Assembly (NCBI GenBank): GCA_910588775.1
Contig: CAJURH010000004.1
Coordinates: 1 to 64,000 of the forward strand
DNA: 64,000 nucleotides
Direction of reading: 5' to 3'
Source of the DNA: an uncultured Lachnospiraceae bacterium
GTDB taxonomy: Bacteria; Bacillota; Clostridia; Lachnospirales; Lachnospiraceae
Position 1 is the stretch's first letter. Each line of letters begins with the position of its first letter. Positions 32,974 to 41,301 of this stretch are shown piece after piece. The position numbers and the translations under genes are program-made. A model generated the notes under the pieces. The model was given only the letters and a program-made list of their open reading frames with translations, ran no database searches and was not told the DNA's origin.

Positions 32974-33890
32974 CGTTTCCCCTTTCCCGATGCAATTTCC
33001 AGCATTTTTTTCAAGGTTTCCCCCGCTGGCCCCGCCAAGCGTTCATCCACTTCCAGAGCGTTTTCTCCGGTGCGCAGCGCGTGAGCCACTTTCTCCAGCG
33101 TGATTCGCTTCATTCCTTCGCAGACGGGACGGGTCTTTGCAAAATAAAACGCAGCGTCCGGCCGCTTCTCTTGCAACTCGTACAACACGCCCTCTTCCGT
33201 AGCGATGATAAACTCCTTTTGGGGACTGTCCGCCGCGTAAGCGATAATGCCGCTGGTGGAGCCTATGTAATCCGCCATCTCCAACACCTGACCATTGCAC
33301 TCCGGATGCGCCAGAACTTTCGCCTGGGGATGAATTTCTTTAAGAGCGCTGATTTCCTCCGCCTTCATTTTTTCATGAACCGGGCAATAGCCATCTGGGA
33401 TTATTATACTTTTTTCCGGAACCTGCCGCGCCACGTAACGGGCCAGGTTTTTGTCCGGAATAAACAAAATGCGTTCATTCGGCAAATTTTTCACAATATC
33501 CACCGCGTTGGCGGAAGTGACGCACACATCCGACCAGGACTTAATCTCGGCTGTGGAATTCACGTAACAGACCACAGCCAGATCCGGATACTTCTCCCGG
33601 GCCGCCTGCACCATTTCCCTGGTCACCATATGCGCCATGGGACAGTCCGCCTCCATGTCCGGCATCAATACCGTCTTATCCGGGCTTAACAATTTACCGC
33701 TCTCCCCCATAAAAGACACCCCACAAAACACAAGGGTTTTGTTTGGCAGCCCGGCGGCCAGTTTGCTTAAATAAAAAGAATCCCCCACATAATCCGCCGC
33801 CGCCTGCACCTGGGGTTCCACATAATAGTGGGCCAGAATCACCGCATCCTTTTCCCGCTTCAACTGTTCAATCGTTTCCTGTATGTTCAT
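32970..33890 (-). CDS. nadA: Quinolinate synthase A
   Basis: 306 residues. [4Fe-4S] enzyme that condenses iminoaspartate with dihydroxyacetone phosphate to quinolinate. Features: DAVILAHYYVEPQVQAAADYVGDS near residue 15, cluster cysteines in VFCGVSFMGES near 57 and the C-terminal RPVCEGMKRIT near 260, VCYVNSTAEIKSW near 105 and HPECNGQVLEMADYIGSTSGI near 190. Start at ATG 33890 with GGGGAAGG; the longer upstream frame overlaps the promoter region. Confidence 0.96.
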   Translation of the reverse strand: MNIQETIEQLKREKDAVILAHYYVEPQVQAAADYVGDSFYLSKLAAGLPNKTLVFCGVSFMGESGKLLSPDKTVLMPDMEADCPMAHMVTREMVQAAREKYPDLAVVCYVNSTAEIKSWSDVCVTSANAVDIVKNLPNERILFIPDKNLARYVARQVPEKSIIIPDGYCPVHEKMKAEEISALKEIHPQAKVLAHPECNGQVLEMADYIGSTSGIIAYAADSPQKEFIIATEEGVLYELQEKRPDAAFYFAKTRPVCEGMKRITLEKVAHALRTGENALEVDERLAGPAGETLKKMLEIASGKGKR

Positions 33891-33945
33891 TTTCCTTCCC
33901 CATTTCCGCCTGTAAAAGCAAGGCTCTCTACATATATTAGATAAC

Positions 33946-33975
33946 AGTATAGCACATATCTTGACAGGTGACAAG
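33946..33975 (-). promoter_or_regulatory. Promoter of nadABC-niaR with NiaR-like operator
   Basis: On the minus strand TTGTCA (33969-33974), a 17-bp spacer and TATACT (33946-33951). A palindrome CTTGTCA-CC-TGTCAAG (33960-33975) covers the -35 box and part of the spacer, the right place for a repressor. NiaR-type operators are TGACA/TGTCA-based dyads, so the last gene of the operon is the probable regulator. Confidence 0.75.
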
Positions 33976-34054
33976 ACAGATAATAAGGTTTTCAATCGTT
34001 ATTTCCTAAATATTTGTGAGTAACTCATACATTGTATTTTATACGATCAAATAT

Positions 34055-35602
34055 TTATTCAAGAGTTTCAGCATTCAGTTTAAATATACTTATCCCATCA
34101 ACTTCCGAAACCAATTCATATTTTCTCTCCAAAGCCTCTTTTAAAACATACATCTCCACCTGTTCCAACTCCCCAACAGCTATCCATTTAGGCGGTGTAT
34201 TTTCAAACATATCTTCAAACTCCTCATCCATTTCCGGGATTCCCCGCCTAAAATCTTCTTGGAAAGCTGCGTAACGAAAACAAGGAATTGTATCTGTCTC
34301 CATATACCATTTTGCCGGGATATTATAGGCCAATACATAACCTTTATCCTCCTCTGGAATAACAGACGCCTGTTTTCTATGTAAATCGCTTTCCTCCTTA
34401 TAGTAATGCGTTGTAAACTTTAATAAATTCCCTCCTGAATAGATCACGAGCCGTGCTCCATAATATCCCCATGTAAATATAAGCGCCAGAAAAATACAAA
34501 TGTACACACCTTTCTTTTGCCACAAATTACACAATGTATTTTTAAGATTCTTCCCATTCATCAAATTCTGCATCATACATATTCCTACCAAATATAAGGG
34601 GACCGCCAAAGTAAAATAATGCATATAGGAATTGCCCAGACAAAGGCTTAATAAAATCATAATACCGCTGAAAAAAACACATATACCCAGTTCTTTAGAA
34701 CTCTTTTTAACATATACAGGAGCAGCGAGAATCACCGCAATTAAGGGCATGCTTTTTAAAATCCATGCAATCCATCCCTGTAACCCTTTATTCAACCCGT
34801 GCAAAGCATAACCTGTTGAAAATCCATAAATTCCAAGCAGCATCTGTTCCATAGCATCCTTTTCATAAAAATACAAAAAAACCGGAATAATGACACAAGC
34901 GACGCCAAGTAAAAAAGCAAAAATATTTTGCAGCAAATTGCGGACTTTTTTTCGTGACGCCAATAGAATCGCCACGCATAAAATCATGGAACAGCATAAT
35001 GTTGCGTTGGTAACTCGAGTAAGCCCTATAGCAGCCACACATATTCCATACCAAAACGCACAAAAAGGATTGTGCAAACCGTCCGCTTCTTTCAAAAATT
35101 TTAAAATAAAATATTGAACGCTTAAAATAAATGGAAGGGATAACTCCTCCGTCAATGCTCCGTTTTCAAACGTTACGCCAAACAAAAGGACACTTAAAAA
35201 AACCGCCCCAAACGCTTTTTTGTTATCATTTATAAACAACCTGGCTATTTTATACATAAATAAGGCAGATATGCAGAAAAAGACAACCTGAATAATAAAA
35301 ATCCCAATCCTCTGTCCAAAAAGAGCATGTCCAAGCGCATGAATAAAAAATAATATCGGACCTTTTTGATCAAAATAATCCAAATATAAAACACCGCCAT
35401 TTGCAATAATTTTTCCGCCTAACATGAAAGAGGCGGCATCCCACGCATATAAACCAGGATACAGAGGACTGGAAAACGCTGAATAAAATAATATAAAACA
35501 AACAGAACACAGGGCGATTAGATAATATGCCCTTAATTCTTTTTCGAAAACCATATCTATAATACGCCCTATCCTTTTCAAACCAATTATACTCCCCTCC
35601 AA
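34055..35602 (-). CDS. PMT/GT39-like polyprenyl-linked sugar transferase, multispanning
   Basis: Up to 515 residues with about 10-12 membrane helices. The first extracytoplasmic loop has DAASFMLGGKIIANGGVLYLDYFDQKGPILFFIHALG, the DxxxY/DQKGP signature of PMT-like integral membrane transferases that move a sugar from a lipid carrier to an acceptor outside the cell. The C-terminal 90 residues are soluble. The start is uncertain: TTG 35602 gives the longest form but its RBS-like GGAGGGG lies within it; TTG 35581 or ATG 35554 are alternatives. Member of the AT-rich glycan locus, likely finishing what the GtrB-like enzyme starts. Confidence 0.8.
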   Translation of the reverse strand: MEGSIIGLKRIGRIIDMVFEKELRAYYLIALCSVCFILFYSAFSSPLYPGLYAWDAASFMLGGKIIANGGVLYLDYFDQKGPILFFIHALGHALFGQRIGIFIIQVVFFCISALFMYKIARLFINDNKKAFGAVFLSVLLFGVTFENGALTEELSLPFILSVQYFILKFLKEADGLHNPFCAFWYGICVAAIGLTRVTNATLCCSMILCVAILLASRKKVRNLLQNIFAFLLGVACVIIPVFLYFYEKDAMEQMLLGIYGFSTGYALHGLNKGLQGWIAWILKSMPLIAVILAAPVYVKKSSKELGICVFFSGIMILLSLCLGNSYMHYFTLAVPLYLVGICMMQNLMNGKNLKNTLCNLWQKKGVYICIFLALIFTWGYYGARLVIYSGGNLLKFTTHYYKEESDLHRKQASVIPEEDKGYVLAYNIPAKWYMETDTIPCFRYAAFQEDFRRGIPEMDEEFEDMFENTPPKWIAVGELEQVEMYVLKEALERKYELVSEVDGISIFKLNAETLE

Positions 35603-35744
35603 AATGATTCAAATTTGTCAATGTATAAATCACATAACAACTAAGATTTACAAGGTAAAGACACAATTAGCAGAAAGCTCGTTCCAAATGAATGCAAAAC
35701 AGGCCACCCTCAAAACTCCCTTACGTTAACACTGCTCTAACCAT

Positions 35745-36456
35745 TCATTTCTGGCCACTCACATAATACTGTCCGCCAAGCGGAAGCCACCTCAATAGTT
35801 TTTCCGCTCCAAGCGCCCGCTTAAAAAATCCCTTCCTTGGGAAAAAAATAATATAGGACACTTTAATATTGTGAAAACCAGCCCGTTTCATTCTACTGAC
35901 CAGCCTTCCCCGGCGCACCAAAACCGCATCCCTGTCAAACTCACAATCACTCACTAATTTTCTTGTAACCGGATTCACCGGATTATGTTCAAAAATATAG
36001 ATGCATCCATTTTCTTTCAGTACCCTGTTACACTCCGACAACAATTTTTCATGTTCCCCATGCGGTACATGATGCAGCACACAGGCAACAAGGATAATAT
36101 CAAAATTCTGATCTTCAAACGGTATTTTTTTCCCATCATAACATTCAAAATGCACATTCAAACCTTGTAGCTTTTTCGCCTGCATAATGCTTGCACTGGA
36201 TATATCAATGCCATAATATTCCATCCGCATAAAATATTGCTGGAAATGAACAGCATTCATTCCATCACCACAGCCCAAATCCAATATCCTGGCTTTGCCA
36301 CTTCTATTTTTTACCCCCCCCCCACTCCTTTTGAATGATCTCTATTTTCTGTCTGCCAAAATAACCGCTGTCTACCCCACTGACTCCCTGCACATTTTTC
36401 GTATGGATCTCACGGTAATTTTCAGCAAAGTTGTCAAAATCCGATTTTTTATTCAT
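35745..36456 (-). pseudogene. Class I SAM methyltransferase split by a G10 tract (phase-variable, OFF here)
   Basis: Reading starts at ATG 36456 (MNKKSDFDNFAENYREIHTK), 8 nt inside the preceding glycosyltransferase, with GGAGAAGG upstream. After residue 44 a run of ten G (36314-36323 as C on the plus strand) leads to a TAG six codons on. With nine or twelve G the frame passes directly into SGKARILDLGCGDGMN, the SAM-binding motif I, then YGIDIS (motif II) and DIILVACVLHHVPHGE, giving a complete protein of about 236 residues. This is typical of slipped-strand phase variation. Probable target is a sugar of the surface glycan. If the G count is an assembly error the gene is simply intact. Confidence 0.82.
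36314..36323 (-). repeat. G10 homopolymer in the methyltransferase gene
   Basis: Ten C on the plus strand, ten G in the coding strand. Length 10 puts the gene out of frame; 9 or 12 would restore it. Confidence 0.9.
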
Positions 36457-37453
36457 CTTTTTCTTTTCCTTCTCCAATCTGCTCACACTTTTCATTTTTC
36501 TTATGCCCAACAGATATCCGTTCACTGATAATATATCTTGGTCTGGCTTTTACTTCCAGATACATCTTTCCAATATATTCCCCCAACACTCCCAGACATA
36601 TCAGCTGTATCCCTCCTATCAAACATATAATACTTGTCATGCTTGTCCATCCGGCAACAGTCTCTCCCATAAAGTGTTTGACAACAGACCATGCGACTGC
36701 ACAAAAACTCAAAAACGCAATAAACATCCCTATCCCGGTAATCATACGTATTGGCTTAATACTTAGGCTGGTAATCCCGTCAAACGCCAATGCCATCATC
36801 TTTCGCAGTGGATAATGGCTCTCACCGGCCGCCCGCTCCTTCCTTTCATAATACACAGATGCGCTGCGAAATCCCACCAACGGAACCATTCCCCGCAGAA
36901 AAAGATTGACTTCCCTGAAATTTGAAAACTCTTCGAGAACCCTTGCGGAAATCAACCAGTAATCCGCATGGTTAAACACGACCTCCGCGCCCATAATATG
37001 TAAAAATTTATAATATCCTTCCGCTGTAACCCTTTTTAAAAAGGAATCGGAGTCTCTCTTACTGCGTACGCCATATACAATCTCATACCCGTTATGATAT
37101 GCATCCACCATCTCCTCCATTGCGCAGATATCATCCTGCCCATCACAATCGATAGAAATCGTAATATCTGCAAAAGCCTTCGCTTCCATCAAACCCGCAA
37201 GGACCGCGTTTTGGTGGCCGCGATTCCTGCTCTGTTGAATCCCAGCAAAATGCCTGTCTGACATCGAAAGCTCTTTAATTCTGCTCCATGTCTGGTCTCC
37301 GCTTCCGTCATCTACAAACAAAATCCTGCTGTGATCACTGACTTTTCCTAACTGCACCAGACGCTTTAATTCTTCCAAAAACCGCCCTGAAGTAATTGGC
37401 AACGCTTCTTCTTCATTATAACAGGGAACTATCACATACAATATTGTTTCCAT
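36449..37453 (-). CDS. Polyprenyl-phosphate glycosyltransferase, GT2 (GtrB/CsbB-like)
   Basis: 334 residues. N-terminal GT-A domain (ILYVIVPCYNEEEALP, VDDGSGDQTW, SIDCDGQDDICAMEEMV), then two membrane helices near residues 235-300 ending LGVLGEYIGKMYLEVKARPRY, the standard GtrB/YfdH arrangement that loads glucose or a related sugar on undecaprenyl phosphate. The highly charged C-terminal tail overlaps the methyltransferase start by 8 nt. With the PMT-like and DUF6044 proteins it makes a three-component membrane glycosylation set like GtrB/GtrA/Gtr(type), except that no small GtrA flippase is visible here. Confidence 0.9.
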   Translation of the reverse strand: METILYVIVPCYNEEEALPITSGRFLEELKRLVQLGKVSDHSRILFVDDGSGDQTWSRIKELSMSDRHFAGIQQSRNRGHQNAVLAGLMEAKAFADITISIDCDGQDDICAMEEMVDAYHNGYEIVYGVRSKRDSDSFLKRVTAEGYYKFLHIMGAEVVFNHADYWLISARVLEEFSNFREVNLFLRGMVPLVGFRSASVYYERKERAAGESHYPLRKMMALAFDGITSLSIKPIRMITGIGMFIAFLSFCAVAWSVVKHFMGETVAGWTSMTSIICLIGGIQLICLGVLGEYIGKMYLEVKARPRYIISERISVGHKKNEKCEQIGEGKEKDE

Positions 37454-37561
37454 AAAACAAACCCCATAATTTTATCTTTCTTTCCACTGATTGAGCAATT
37501 CCGTATCTCCAAATACATGAATTTTAGAAATCTCTGCGCCTTTATATATTCCATATTTATT

Positions 37562-39276
37562 CTAAAATATTTTATATAAAAAAATCTTATATACACTGTC
37601 TTTATTTTCAAATACTTTCTCTAACTTTAATGAATTATTATTTAAAATTTCTACGGAAGATATAAGATATTCACAGCCTTTTTCTGTTAATGCCTGCGTA
37701 TTTACCTGAAAATTTTTAAGCACGACGCCTCTGTTTTTGTTTATATTATACTCAAACGGTATTTCATTTGAGAAGAAATAACAGCGAGATCCCCAGTCAT
37801 CAAAGTACACTTTCAGTTTTTCGTTTTTGTTCAGCTCCGGTTCAATAATCTTCCTAAAATCCAATTTATGCTTTAAATCATAGTTGTTGGAATAACCATC
37901 TATGCAATAAAACCCATTATATAAGGGAATGGAGGGATATAATCCCACGCTTCCCACAAGATAATCATTTACCGGACGCCCTATATACTCTTTTATTTCA
38001 GCAAACAATTCCGGAGAAAAAAATTCTTCCCATGAGGCATAGCCTTGGGTTTGATACGATCTTTGAAACAGCTTTATAATATTTTTCTTAAGCATACTGT
38101 AATGACCCACATACCCTGTCGCCATTGCTATAACAAGAAAAGTAACGGTATATTTTAAAAAACGAATTTTACCATTGCTGCATAATAGATATAGAAAATA
38201 CAAAGTGTAGCCAAAAATAATGTACCACAGGCACGGATTCAGCCAATAAAAACGATCTACCTGGAAAGAAACAAATAATCCGCCTAAACTGTTTCGCAAG
38301 TCTACAACAGGCTTAAAACGCCAAAACGCATAAAAAAAAGCTATGAATAAAATGCATACATAGAACATGAGCATTTGCCGGAATTTCCTTTGTTCTTCAT
38401 CTTTTAAAGATTTAAAAACGCATAATACGAAGAAAATAACAGCCGCGCTGACAACCAGAATAAATTTATGATAGGATGCCGCGTGACTATGCCCAATCTC
38501 CAGTAATTCCCAGAATTTTGTCAAAAAAGGATCCGCCTTTATAACCCATTCTCCTCTGTGAGATACAAAATCTCCTCCCTGTGAGAACAACATCTGACTT
38601 ACCAAATCATAATTTAAAATCAGGTATTCCACCAATAAAATAATAAATCCCCCCAGAAATTTCCACTTGTTTTTATGTTTCGAAACCCATGCATATACGC
38701 AAAACAACATCCATATGATAACATCTGCATATCCCGCCAAAACCAGGGATGAACAAAAAGGGAATAAAAAAATAATTATGTAAGAAATCTTTTCCTTTTT
38801 ATTTTTCCACAACAAGATACTTGCATACAAAAGCAACGGCTGCCCCATAACCGATAACCCATAAACGGAATAAAACGGAAGAACGGAAAATATAATGGCT
38901 GTGCATAATGAAATCCAGGGTTTGTTAAGTAATTCTTTCAAACATAGAAACATGCCCAGATATGCGGCTACAGCTACAATAAAATAATTCAGCAAAAACG
39001 CTGTCTCCCCCCCCCCCCCAATAATCCATACAAAATAAGCATTCCCGGTACGGGTATGACAATGGATGCTTTCGTAGCGCCACCAAGAAATTCCGGAATC
39101 TCTTTCTCCCCAAAATGTTTTGCCTGCAAAATATAGGACAAAACTTCTCCGTCAAGCTGATCATGTATATAAATCAACGTATCTTTCCCAAGCAGAATCA
39201 ATGGCAGATACAGTATAATTACAATCATTAGGCCACTAATAAAACATTTTTTCCAAGTGTACATCATATTTTTCAC
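37562..39276 (-). pseudogene. DUF6044 multispanning membrane protein split by a G13 tract (phase-variable, OFF here)
   Basis: The first part reads from GTG 39276 (or ATG 39267 with GAGGTG 6 nt upstream) for about 90 codons: a membrane helix, then IYIHDQLDGEVLSYILQAKHFG and PVPGMLILYGLLGGGG. Thirteen G (39007-39019) then throw it into a short tail ending RQRFC. With 11 or 14 G it continues without a break as FLLNYFIVAVAAYLGMFLCL and a further 470 residues, about 571 in all. The later part has some ten membrane helices and a C-terminal soluble domain with PSIPLYNGFYCIDGYSNNYD, which I associate with the DUF6044 family of GT-C-like proteins. Probably a glycosyltransferase acting outside the membrane. 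Two stop-free codon blocks meeting at the tract argue against simple decay. Confidence 0.8.
39007..39019 (-). repeat. G13 homopolymer in the DUF6044 gene
   Basis: Thirteen C on the plus strand. The frame is open for 11 or 14 G and closed for 13. Confidence 0.9.
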
Positions 39277-39277
39277 C

Positions 39278-39337
39278 TCATCCTATTTCGATAACGCCGC
39301 GCAAAAGGAACGCATTTCCAAATATATCTATATTCAT
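39278..39337 (-). CDS. 19-codon leader ORF coupled to the DUF6044 gene
   Basis: ATG 39337, MNIDIFGNAFLLRGVIEIG, stop TGA at 39278-39280. The start is 3 nt after a run of ten G that could act as a variable Shine-Dalgarno sequence. The stop lies in GGATGAGGTG, the ribosome binding site of the next gene, so translation may be coupled. It is equally possible that it is chance; the arrangement, not the peptide, is the evidence. Confidence 0.4.
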   Translation of the reverse strand: MNIDIFGNAFLLRGVIEIG

Positions 39338-39340
39338 TTT

Positions 39341-39350
39341 CCCCCCCCCC
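39341..39350 (-). repeat. G10 homopolymer upstream of the DUF6044 gene
   Basis: Ten C on the plus strand in the 5' region of the locus, between a TTGACA/TATAAG-rich stretch and the leader ATG. Length changes here cannot shift a frame but could alter ribosome binding or promoter spacing. Confidence 0.85.
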
Positions 39351-40397
39351 TTATACTTCTGTCAATATATATGCTAAAAATATTAATTATCAACTCAACC
39401 TAACACTCTTATGTCCACATACAAGAACTGTTGGCGAACCTTTTTTAGGGGCGCCCGAAACGGCAGCGCGCTGCCTAGACCAGCAATGCCACCCAGCAGA
39501 CAAGACTCTACTGCAATTACGCCCAAGAAACTCTATGGCCTACCAGGCGTTTAAAAAGCGCACTGTCCCGTGAACTGCGCAAAATCAAAAAAGCATTATT
39601 CATATCTCCCACATGGAACATTGAAAGACTAATTCCCAACATAATGAACTGGGCGAATGTTTCGGAAAAATCTTTGTGAAAAACACGAAATTCCCACGAA
39701 TTTCAGAGAGAGTCTATCTTGAAAATATCTGTGGAATATCCCCGCCGAATTTCTCTATACCGGAAAACCAAAGCGCTGCACATCCCTGGACACAAACCGG
39801 GTGAGATGGTATAATATAATTGTAAAATCAAAAAGGAATCTGTTGCAAACGCCGAAAAAAACTTGTGATCCAGAATTTAAAAAACATCGCGCTTTTGTAT
39901 TTTAGAAGAAAGACGTACCATAAAAAGTATAAACGAAAAATACCAGTTAGGAGACAGGACTGTCCATAAATAGATGTGGACAGCCCGCAAAGAATGCGAA
40001 ACAGACCCAGCTTTAAATGATACAAAGGAATTTTATAAGAAGAACCCAGTTTACTGATGGGGATAAGCAGGATACAAAAAAGCTTGACCAGCTCGTGTGG
40101 CTATAATAATTCTAGTAGGTAGTTGCAAAACCCCTTTGAAAAGTCACGAGATTGGATAACAGATATTCTGCACTTATTTATTTTTTATAGAAAAAAGGAA
40201 TATGACATCATGAAAAAATGATTCTATTTGTCATTTTACAGCAATACACAGATTGGGAAGCATCGTGCTTGTTATTCAGATAATTTTCCGAATCGGCTCC
40301 ATCTTTCCCACAAAAAAAGTCCCTTCAAAAATAAATTTAACATAAAACAGACAACGGCAGTAAGCCAACTACACCGGATTATACGGAAGCAAGCGCC
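39351..40397. other. Gene-free stretch with decayed sequences
   Basis: About 1 kb without an intact gene. It starts AT-rich (probable promoter side of the glycan locus), then 39420-39800 has mixed composition with several interrupted frames that look like old coding sequence I cannot assign. A promoter-like TGGACA-17-TATAAT (39787-39815, plus strand) precedes the IS3-type relic at 39843. Near 40085-40135 there are partial copies of the dispersed repeat (GACCAGCTCGTG and TTGCAAAACCCC). Confidence 0.6.
39843..40057 (+). pseudogene. Decayed IS3-family transposase orfA
   Basis: Three adjoining fragments read like the N-terminal HTH protein of IS3-group elements. PKKTCDPEFKKHRAF stops at 39903. 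A shift of frame then gives EERRTIKSINEKYQLGDRTVHK, stopped at 39971. The same frame continues ARKECETDPALNDTKEFYKKN to a stop at 40055. OrfA proteins of this group have the order DPEFKK, EEGRTIKSL-EEYGLG-TVSKW, REEC-T-P. At least one frameshift and two stops; no orfB and no clear terminal repeats were found. Confidence 0.6.
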
Positions 40398-41252
40398 ATG
40401 AAAAAAGTCATTTACACACCGCTGACGGCCACCCCCTTTCAACAAACAAAAGAATACAGAGAATCCCTGCCCCAAAATCCCACGCTGGCAAAATACATAC
40501 GCTGCTTCTGGGGAAGCGGCAGTCCTTATCTTAAGGGAAACGCCGCCTCAGCCACAATCGTCATCCCAGACACATGCGTGGACGTCATCTATCACATAGA
40601 CCACACGGAAAACACTATTTCCGGCAGATTCTGCGGAATCAACGATGCCAGTTTTGTAGCCTATACGGATACGCAACCCGGCCACCTGATCTCTGTATTT
40701 GCCATCCGTTTCTATGCCTGGGCCGCCTACGCTTTTTCTGAAGATTCTCTGAAAGGCACCCGAAACGCCTGCTGCGACGTGCCGTCCAGATTCCAATGGC
40801 TGGACCAAATTCTACGGCGGAATCTGCTGGAAAAGCATACTTTAAAGGAGAGAACGCATTTGACGGAAGAACTGCTTCTTTCCCATTCCAGCCAGGCAAG
40901 GCAGCATCACGCAGTCAACGCCGCAGTGGGAGAAATTCTCCTGCAAAGGGGCGCTTTAACCGCCGCAGACCTGGCCAGAGAATGCTTTATCAGCGGCCGG
41001 CATCTGGAAAGGCTGTTCCACGAATATATCGGCATCACCCCCAAGAAGCTGTGCAGCCTGGTTCGTTATCAATATCTTTGGAACGATATTTTAAGAAATC
41101 CCCAGTTTAACATTTTGGACGCGGTCTGCAAATACGGCTATGCCGACCAGCCTCATCTGCTGCGGGAGTTCAAACGTTACCATACCATGAATATCCAGAA
41201 GGCAAAAACTTACGCCCAGATCCATGTCGGAAATATACAATCATTTTCTTAA
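40398..41252 (+). CDS. AraC-family transcriptional regulator
   Basis: 284 residues. An N-terminal domain of the DUF6597 type (PLTATPFQQTKEYRESLPQNPTLAKYIRCFWGS) found in many AraC regulators, and a C-terminal double HTH: ALTAADLARECFISGRHLERLFHEYIGITPKKL near residue 195 and NILDAVCKYGYADQPHLLREFKRYHTM near 240. RBS is weak (CGGAAG). It precedes the VOC-DUF3795 gene by 49 nt and could control it. Ligand unknown. Confidence 0.88.
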   Translation: MKKVIYTPLTATPFQQTKEYRESLPQNPTLAKYIRCFWGSGSPYLKGNAASATIVIPDTCVDVIYHIDHTENTISGRFCGINDASFVAYTDTQPGHLISVFAIRFYAWAAYAFSEDSLKGTRNACCDVPSRFQWLDQILRRNLLEKHTLKERTHLTEELLLSHSSQARQHHAVNAAVGEILLQRGALTAADLARECFISGRHLERLFHEYIGITPKKLCSLVRYQYLWNDILRNPQFNILDAVCKYGYADQPHLLREFKRYHTMNIQKAKTYAQIHVGNIQSFS

Positions 41253-41301
41253 GAATTTGTTATAAAATAGACGCAGAGCATTTACAGAAGGAGGATATGC
41301 C

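Noticed and set aside
37472..37561. 39-codon ORF starting MEYIKAQRF before the GtrB-like gene
   Set aside because: No RBS and the alternative frame continuing from DUF6044 looks more protein-like.
39420..39800. Possible coding remnant
   Set aside because: Several short frames look coding-like but none could be matched to a family; reported only as unassigned decayed sequence.
39828..40025. 65-codon minus-strand frame
   Set aside because: It is the reverse of the decayed IS3 orfA fragments and has no RBS.
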